In this document: positions 58,992 through 64,000 of the stretch, piece after piece
How positions within the stretch are numbered: position 1 is the first letter of the stretch
Layout: every line of letters begins with the position of its first letter
Assembly (NCBI GenBank): GCA_050043265.1
Contig: JBHJIR010000027.1
Coordinates: 10,948-74,947, forward strand
Length of the DNA stretch: 64,000 nt
Direction: 5' to 3'
Source: Pelagibius sp050043265
GTDB lineage: Bacteria; Pseudomonadota; Alphaproteobacteria; Kiloniellales; Kiloniellaceae
Made by a program: the position numbers and the translations under genes
Notes under the pieces: generated by a model
Database searches by the model: none
What the model was told of the DNA's origin: nothing
Seen by the model: the letters and a program-made list of their open reading frames with translations, nothing else

Positions 58992-60221
58992 TCAGCCTGG
59001 TCGCTTCATCTCACAGCTGGACTGCACGGGATAGATCGCCTCTTCGCCGGGGACGACCTTGACCATCTGGAAGCCCATGTCCGTGTCATCGGCCGGGTAT
59101 TTCGCGTTCTTCACGACCTTGGAGACAACGACCGGCCGGATCGTTTGATGGTCTTCCTTGCGCACCGAGATCGGACCGACCGGGCTCTCGTAGGTGGTGT
59201 CCTCCAGGGCCTCGGCGATCTTCGTCACATTGACGTCGCCGCCTTCCGACGACACCTTCGCCAAGGCTTCCTGAAGGGCGCCCACCGCGAAGGCAGCCTG
59301 GGGCTCGACGAAGGTAGGTAAGTGTCCCTCGGCTGCCTTGTAGTCATCGGCGAAGCTGCCGTCGGCGGCAGAATTGTCGTAGGCGTTGGCGATGTAGTGG
59401 CCGAGCGCCGTTTCGCCCGCATTCGCGATGTTGCCCGGCTGGTCGAGAAAGGCGGTGGCGAAGCGGACCTTGAGGCCCGCATCCCCGGCGGCCTTCATCA
59501 ACAGGAGCAGGTCGTTGGACCAGTTCCCGGTGATCACCGTGTCCGGGTTGGCGGCCTTGATCTTTGCCACGAAGGGGGCGAAATCCTGAATTTTGTTGAC
59601 GTCGTGCAGCACCTCGCCGACCACCTCATAGTCGCCCATCGCGGTGTCCGCGGCGGTCGCGGCCTGCATATCCTGGCCCCAGGAATAGTTCTGGTTGAGT
59701 GAATAAACGCGGGTTCCCAACGTTCCCTGCTCCTTCATGGTGGAGAGCAGGGCGTTGACCCGCATCGGCGCCGGTGACGTGTACCGGAAGTGGTAGAAGT
59801 GGCACTTCTCGCCGGTCAGCTCCATCGCGTCGGCGCCGACGTTGTTGTACATCAGCTCGTTGCCGGGAGTGCGGATATGGTGCTTGCGCACATCCTCGTT
59901 TAGCGGGCCCGCGATGGCCGACGATGCGCCTTGGATGATGATGTTTATTCCGTCCGCCTGAGCTTGGCGGAATTTGTCGGCCGCCTCTGTTGGGCCCCCG
60001 GCGTTGTCGTACTCCACCACCTCTACCGGTTCGCCGTTGACCCCGCCCGCGGCATTGATCCTGTCGATGCCGTAGTGGACGCCGTTGGCGAACATCCGTC
60101 CGGTCGATGTCTGCGCGCCCGACAGGCTCTCGATGATGCCGATCTTGAGCGGCTTCGCCGCCAAGGGGGCGGCACTGAGGCTGCCGGCGACGACAAGCGC
60201 GATCAGGGAAATGTGTCTCAC
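58992..60221 (-). CDS. livK: ABC transporter substrate-binding protein (LivK/family 6 peripla_BP)
   Basis: 409 residues with a GTG start at 60221, fixed by GGAGGAGG 6 bases upstream. Signal peptide RHISLIALVVAGSLSAAPLAA. The mature protein starts KPLKIGIIESLSGAQTSTGRMFANGVHYGIDRINAAGGVNGEPVEVVEYDNAGGPTEAADKFRQ, typical of peripla_BP_6 proteins. It is a distinct ligand-specific member: amide/aromatic acid or amino-acid-like ligands are common. It is the first gene of livK-H-M-G-F-SDR, downstream of a CTGTGATCACAG palindrome. Confidence 0.9.
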   Translation of the reverse strand: MRHISLIALVVAGSLSAAPLAAKPLKIGIIESLSGAQTSTGRMFANGVHYGIDRINAAGGVNGEPVEVVEYDNAGGPTEAADKFRQAQADGINIIIQGASSAIAGPLNEDVRKHHIRTPGNELMYNNVGADAMELTGEKCHFYHFRYTSPAPMRVNALLSTMKEQGTLGTRVYSLNQNYSWGQDMQAATAADTAMGDYEVVGEVLHDVNKIQDFAPFVAKIKAANPDTVITGNWSNDLLLLMKAAGDAGLKVRFATAFLDQPGNIANAGETALGHYIANAYDNSAADGSFADDYKAAEGHLPTFVEPQAAFAVGALQEALAKVSSEGGDVNVTKIAEALEDTTYESPVGPISVRKEDHQTIRPVVVSKVVKNAKYPADDTDMGFQMVKVVPGEEAIYPVQSSCEMKRPG

Positions 60222-60344
60222 AGGTTTCCTCCTCCGTTTTTTTATTATCCGCGATCGGCGGCCCGTTCTTCGCATGGCCTCTTCCCGTCGCGAGTCGAAC
60301 CTAGAAGATTGCCCAGGTTCATGTAAAGATAATATATTATTGAT

Positions 60345-60356
60345 CTGTGATCACAG
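60345..60356. promoter_or_regulatory. palindrome CTGTGATCACAG, site 1
   Basis: Perfect 12-base palindrome 124 bases upstream of livK, beside an AT-rich stretch that looks like the livK promoter. Core TGTGATCACA recurs at 60519 and 61468. A likely operator of the GntR protein encoded at 60636. Confidence 0.7.
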
Positions 60357-60518
60357 TTATCTGAGCGGACGTCGAGAGCGCGGCTCGTCCCAGGCCGTCG
60401 GGAAGGCTTCCCACTCTGCCCGACGCGGTACGCGCAGCAGGCGCCCCGAGATCCTAGACCGGCACCTGGAAGTCTCGCCTGCTCGAGAGATAGACCACGC
60501 CAGTATACAATCTAAAAT

Positions 60519-60528
60519 TGTGATCACA
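60519..60528. promoter_or_regulatory. palindrome TGTGATCACA, site 2
   Basis: Ten-base core, 107 bases upstream of the GntR gene start, probably for autoregulation. Confidence 0.65.
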
Positions 60529-60635
60529 TATCGTAGATGGGCTGCAGTTTATATCCGGATCGGGCTGCTATAAGTAGGCGCAAGGAGACTTAGGGGACGC
60601 CGATATCGCCGCCTCGGGCCGGATGAAGGAAACAG

Positions 60636-61355
60636 ATGAACGACAAGGTCAGACCGATCGACGTCACGACCGTGCAGGAACGGGTCTATCAAGAGTTGCG
60701 GAACGCGCTCTTTCAGGGGCGATTCCTGCCGGGCGAAGTCCTGACCATCCGAGCCCTTGCCGCGGCCCTCGGGACGAGTCCCATGCCGGTCAGGGAGGCG
60801 ATCCAGCGCCTGGTGACCGAGAACGCCCTGACCCAGCTCCCCAACCGCACCTTCCAGGTCACGGCGCTCACGCTCGAGAACTACGATGAGTGGATTCGCC
60901 TGCGATGCGAAGTGGAAGGCTATGCTGCGCAGCGGGCGGCCCTGCGCGCACCGGCCGGCGTTTGCAGCGACCTGAGGAAGATCAACAAGACTTTTGAACG
61001 CGCCGTCGAGGCGGGCGATGCCGTCGGCATGCTGCAAGCCAATCAGCACTTTCATTTTGCGGTCTATGAAGCTGCGGACTCCGATGCGTTGCTGAAGATG
61101 ATCGGTTCCCTGTGGCTCCGCTTTGGCCCGGTGCTTTCTTTCGTGCAGAACGTGTCCGGCTCGACCGAGATGTTCCGTCGCGGTGCCACGGTTCATGAGC
61201 GGGTGATCGCAGCGATCGAACGCCGCGACGCCAAGCAAGCGCGCTTTGCGCTGGCGCTCGATATCCGCGCCGCGTCGTCGTGGTTCCGTCTCCATCACTT
61301 CGGCTCTGCGGGAGAAACCCAGCCGCAACCCGCGCCGCGCCGGGGGCGGCGCTAA
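60636..61355 (+). CDS. GntR-family regulator (FCD domain)
   Basis: 239 residues. The GntR winged helix-turn-helix reads VYQELRNALFQGRFLPGEVLTIRALAAALGTSPMPVREAIQRLVTENALTQLPNRTFQVTALT. The C-terminal helical FCD ligand domain follows (NQHFHFAVYEAADSDALLKMIGSLWLRFGP). It is surrounded by three identical palindromes at the promoters of livK, itself and the downstream dehydrogenase gene, so it very likely controls the whole 54.4-63.7 kb catabolic block. AAGGAAACAG precedes ATG 60636. The ligand may be the transported compound. Confidence 0.92.
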   Translation: MNDKVRPIDVTTVQERVYQELRNALFQGRFLPGEVLTIRALAAALGTSPMPVREAIQRLVTENALTQLPNRTFQVTALTLENYDEWIRLRCEVEGYAAQRAALRAPAGVCSDLRKINKTFERAVEAGDAVGMLQANQHFHFAVYEAADSDALLKMIGSLWLRFGPVLSFVQNVSGSTEMFRRGATVHERVIAAIERRDAKQARFALALDIRAASSWFRLHHFGSAGETQPQPAPRRGRR

Positions 61356-61820
61356 GACCTGACGCGCTGAGACGGGGTTCCCGGCAACACACCGCGAGAG
61401 CGCCCGATCCGGGTACCGCAATGTCGCGCCGCTTAGACGGGGCCCTTTCGGTCGATCGCCATCTTATTGTGATCACAGATATGAGATAGACCATTGACCA
61501 AGCCATGCCCGATGGCATACTTGGCGGAATGTGAGCGCTCGCGGGCGGCGCAGAAGGGATTGGCGAGCCACCGAACGAGCCGCCAACGCAATGACAAGCG
61601 GGAGGTAAAGGATGCTTCTTTCAAAGCCGAGGATCGCGGCCTCCACGTCGCGCGTGGCTTCTCCATCGCACAGATGAGCATCAACACGCGTGCTTGCCGT
61701 TACCGGCCGGGCCCGGTCGGCCCAGACCGGCGTCCTCGAATTCTAGGCCCTCGCGGTCATCTCGCTGACCAGCAACATCCTTTGTCGACCGCAAGGTCGG
61801 CATACTCCGGGAGATAACTT
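61356..61820. promoter_or_regulatory. control region of the dehydrogenase-BKACE genes
   Basis: 465 bases. It contains the third palindrome (61468-61477). The open frame 61494-61817 has no family-like sequence and I do not call it. The rest shows nothing I recognise. Confidence 0.5.
61468..61477. promoter_or_regulatory. palindrome TGTGATCACA, site 3
   Basis: Same core as sites 1 and 2, about 345 bases upstream of the dehydrogenase start. Its distance implies a long leader or an unrecognised start. Confidence 0.65.
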
Positions 61821-62768
61821 TTGGAAAAAATCGCTATCGTTGGAAGCGGTTTGATCGGGCGGGCCTGGGCGATCAGTTTCGCCCGCGCCGGATACGAAAT
61901 TTCTCTCTATGACCGGGTGGCCGGCGCGGCCGAAAAGGCGATCACTTTCGCTCGCGAGATGGCAGCGCCTCTCGAATCGGAAGGCTTGCTCGAGGGCCAG
62001 AGTGCCGACGATCTGGCCGCGCGCATCAAGCCCGTGGGAAGCCTTGAGGAGGCTCTGGAAGGCGCCATTCACGTGCAGGAGAACACTCCCGAAGACGTTG
62101 CGGTGAAGCAGAAGGTCTTTGCCGAGTTGGATGCTGTTGCGGCGCCGGAGGCGGTGCTGGCCAGTTCGACCTCGGCGATTCTGCCCTCGCAATTCACCGA
62201 ACATTTGAAGGGCCGGGCCCGTTGCCTGGTCATGCACCCGATCAACCCCCCTTACCTTGTCCCGGCGGTGGAGATCGTTCCCGCACCCTGGACCGATCCC
62301 GCGGCGACCGAGAAGACGCGGCAGCTTGCGGTCGCTTCAGGCCAGGCCCCCATCATGATGAAGCGCGAGCTCGACGGTTTCGTTATGAACCGGCTGCAGG
62401 GCGCCTTGCTGGAAGAGGCCTTCCGGCTGGTGGCGGACGGCTATGCGTCGGTCGAGGATGTCGATGTGGGCATCCGCGAGGGCCTGGCGTTGCGCTGGTC
62501 CTTCATGGGGCCATTCGAGACCATCGATCTCAATGCGCCGGGCGGGGTGGAGGACTATTGCGAACGCTATCAGCAACTCTACTCCCGGCTGCTTGGCTCA
62601 ATGCAGCGCAGGGTCGACTGGACTGGTGCGGTATTGCAGACCGTTGTGAAGGAACGCCGCGCGCAACTGGCCGCTGCCGACCTGCCGGAACGACAGCAGT
62701 GGCGCGACCGTCGGCTGATGGCGCTGGCCGTTCACAAGCGCAAGGCCGCGAAAGAAATTGGCTCCTGA
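61821..62768 (+). CDS. 3-hydroxyacid dehydrogenase of the HADH/lambda-crystallin (L-gulonate 3-dehydrogenase, carnitine dehydrogenase-like) family
   Basis: 315 residues with a TTG start at 61821, preceded by GGGAG. NAD motif EKIAIVGSGLIGRAWAISFARAGYEISLYDR; ASSTSAILPSQFTEHLKGRARCLVMHPINPPYLVPAVEIVPAPWT is close to CRYL1/gulonate 3-dehydrogenase, and LRWSFMGPFETIDLNAPGG completes the catalytic domain. It oxidises a 3-hydroxy acid to a 3-oxo acid. Ten bases downstream lies BKACE, which cleaves 3-oxo acids, so the two probably act in sequence. Carnitine and gulonate-type substrates are both plausible. Confidence 0.87.
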   Translation: MEKIAIVGSGLIGRAWAISFARAGYEISLYDRVAGAAEKAITFAREMAAPLESEGLLEGQSADDLAARIKPVGSLEEALEGAIHVQENTPEDVAVKQKVFAELDAVAAPEAVLASSTSAILPSQFTEHLKGRARCLVMHPINPPYLVPAVEIVPAPWTDPAATEKTRQLAVASGQAPIMMKRELDGFVMNRLQGALLEEAFRLVADGYASVEDVDVGIREGLALRWSFMGPFETIDLNAPGGVEDYCERYQQLYSRLLGSMQRRVDWTGAVLQTVVKERRAQLAAADLPERQQWRDRRLMALAVHKRKAAKEIGS

Positions 62769-62778
62769 GGAAGACACC

Positions 62779-63711
62779 ATGGCAACGAAACGCAAAGTCA
62801 TCATCACCTGCGCCGTCACCGGGGCGATCCACACGCCCTCGATGTCGCAATACCTTCCGGTGACGTCGCAGGAGATCGCCGCCGCGGCGATCGGGGCGGC
62901 GGAGGCAGGCGCCGCGATCGTGCATCTGCATGCCCGCGACCCGAATACGGGCAAGCCGGATCAGTCGCCGGAGGCCTTCGAGCCCTTCCTCAAGGTGATC
63001 AAGCAGCGCTCCGACTGCGTCGTGAACCTCACCTCCGGCGGCGCGCCCTGGATGAAAATCGAGGAACGCATCCAGCCCTCCGTCAGGTTCAAGCCGGAGG
63101 TGGCGTCCCTCAACATGGGGTCGATGAACTTCGGTCTGTTTCCGATGCTGGGCCGCTTCAAGGAATTCAAGCACGCGTGGGAGAAGGAGCATCTCGAGAA
63201 TTCCGTCGACCTCATCTTTCGCAATACGTTCAAGGACATCGAGTATGCCTTGCGCACTTTAGGCGATAGCGGCGTTCGCTTCGAGTTCGAGTGCTACGAC
63301 GTCGGCCATCTCTACAATCTGCACCATTTCCTCGAGCGCGGACTGGTGAAGCCGCCGCTGTTCGTGCAGACCGTGTTCGGTATTCTGGGTGGCATCGGTC
63401 CGCATCCCGAGGACGTCCTCCATATGAAGCGAACCGCCGACCGTTTGTTCGGCGAGGATTATCAGTGGTCGGTGCTGGGGGCCGGGCGCAACCAGATGCC
63501 GATTATCTCCATGGCCCTGGCGATGGGGGGCAATGTCCGTGTTGGCCTCGAAGATTCGCTCTGGGGTGGGCCGGGCCGGCTTGCGCAATCGAATGCCGAG
63601 CAGGTGACGAGTGCCCGCAAGATGATCGAGGGCCTCGGTATGGAGGTCGCAACCCCCGAGGAAGCGAGACAGATCTTAAAGTTGAAAGGCGCCGACAAGG
63701 TCGGATTTTAG
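62779..63711 (+). CDS. BKACE/DUF849 beta-keto acid cleavage enzyme
   Basis: 310 residues from ATG 62779 with GAGGAAG upstream. KVIITCAVTGAIHTPSMSQYLPVTSQEIAAAAIGAAEAGAAIVHLHARDPNTGKP holds the zinc-binding H-L-H. FLVNLTSGG-type and GxNVRVGLEDSLW blocks follow (GGNVRVGLEDSLWGGPGRLAQSNAEQV). Enzymes of this family use acetyl-CoA and a beta-keto acid to give acetoacetate and a new CoA ester; known substrates include 3-keto-5-aminohexanoate and 3-dehydrocarnitine. With the preceding dehydrogenase it forms a two-step module for a 3-hydroxy acid. Confidence 0.9.
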   Translation: MATKRKVIITCAVTGAIHTPSMSQYLPVTSQEIAAAAIGAAEAGAAIVHLHARDPNTGKPDQSPEAFEPFLKVIKQRSDCVVNLTSGGAPWMKIEERIQPSVRFKPEVASLNMGSMNFGLFPMLGRFKEFKHAWEKEHLENSVDLIFRNTFKDIEYALRTLGDSGVRFEFECYDVGHLYNLHHFLERGLVKPPLFVQTVFGILGGIGPHPEDVLHMKRTADRLFGEDYQWSVLGAGRNQMPIISMALAMGGNVRVGLEDSLWGGPGRLAQSNAEQVTSARKMIEGLGMEVATPEEARQILKLKGADKVGF

Positions 63712-64000
63712 ATGGGGGACCGCCAAAGGAACGAGAGGCCGAGCGGCGCCGCTGGTGACCGATCTTGCAGAGAGATCCCTGGGTATGTTTGGCTGTGGGA
63801 GCTGGATTCCAAATCGCCCGAGTTATCCCGCTATATCGGATTCTTGCAAAGCATATAGACAGGAATGCTCCGCAATGTGGCTAAGGCGGCAAGCGGCCAG
63901 CCCCTTGTGGGGGGGGGGGAGTACAGTACGGCCATTTGGGGGGGAAAGGACACATACAACAACGGAAGCGGCATGCATACAGGAGGCCAGGGCCAACCAT
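63712..64000. other. unannotated right edge with poly-G tracts
   Basis: No gene-like frame that I trust. 63909-63919 is a run of 11 G, and a second run of 7 G follows near 63938. GTACAGTAC lies between them. The sequence may be the end of an assembled contig, and the runs could be base-calling errors. Confidence 0.5.

Larger units (their letters stand above)
60222..60635. promoter_or_regulatory. divergent control region between livK operon and the GntR gene
   Basis: 414 bases containing two of the three TGTGATCACA palindromes (60346-60355 and 60519-60528) and an AT-rich stretch at 60322-60345 next to the first. I see no gene in it. The region probably holds both divergent promoters. Confidence 0.6.

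Noticed and set aside
61494..61817. 107-codon open frame upstream of the 3-hydroxyacid dehydrogenase
   Set aside because: Amino acid composition is not protein-like and it overlaps a control region.

Overview
The window is high-GC DNA with long, tightly packed operons, many 4-bp ATGA/GTGA overlaps, frequent GTG starts and AGGAG-type ribosome binding sites. Gene content (betIBA with choXWV, GbdR-type regulator, heterotetrameric sarcosine oxidase, a corrinoid/THF methyl-transfer operon, DUF1638) suggests an alphaproteobacterium, probably a marine or saline member of the Rhodospirillales/Kiloniellales or Rhodobacterales type. The lineage is an inference; there is no rRNA or other taxonomic marker here.

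Layout. 1-3.4 kb: an interrupted DUF1194 gene, then a lower-GC island with two small genes (one apparently frameshifted), a two-gene unit of an unknown protein plus an XRE-ImmA/IrrE regulator-protease, and a decayed transposase. 3.4-7.6 kb: a sugar-type ABC uptake operon with a PfkB kinase. 7.6-12.6 kb: an ABM-fold monooxygenase, a HIT protein, the ligase-associated exonuclease and ATP-dependent DNA ligase, and ferredoxin-NADP reductase. 12.7-20.8 kb: choline uptake and oxidation (betIBA divergent from choXWV-HAD) around a perfect BetI-type palindrome. 20.8-36.8 kb: betaine demethylation: betaine-homocysteine methyltransferase, a dimethylglycine oxidase-like flavoprotein, an MttB-family methyltransferase, a P450, sarcosine oxidase soxBDAG, a GbdR-like regulator and a DadA-like oxidase. 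37.0-38.7 kb: a divergent AraC/SDR pair of lower GC. 38.9-48.2 kb: a corrinoid operon (corrinoid protein, DUF1638, 'virulence factor' domain, MTHFR-like, methyl-THF:corrinoid methyltransferase, RamA-like ASKHA ferredoxin) divergent from a 2-oxoacid:ferredoxin oxidoreductase. 48.4-54.2 kb: MarR, histidine ammonia-lyase with a HutC-like operator, a Cache chemoreceptor and a second MttB-family protein. 54.4-63.7 kb: an SDR, a LivFGMHK importer, a GntR regulator, a CRYL1-like 3-hydroxyacid dehydrogenase and a BKACE (DUF849) enzyme, with three copies of one palindrome.

How it fits together. Choline can be imported, oxidised to glycine betaine and stripped of methyl groups to glycine. Two routes seem available for the first demethylation: BHMT (methyl to homocysteine) and an MttB/corrinoid/THF route. 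The latter needs low-potential electrons to reactivate oxidised corrinoid, which the RamA-like protein and possibly KorAB-reduced ferredoxin could provide. The last block looks like a separate import-and-cleave pathway for a 3-hydroxy acid, which could feed betaine if the substrate is carnitine-like. The most promising under-described part is the corrinoid operon with its two conserved unknowns (DUF1638 and the small 'virulence factor' protein), together with arginine-rich tails on five proteins of the one-carbon pathway.

No tRNA, rRNA, CRISPR array or convincing riboswitch was seen. Both window edges cut through sequence; the right edge contains odd poly-G runs.
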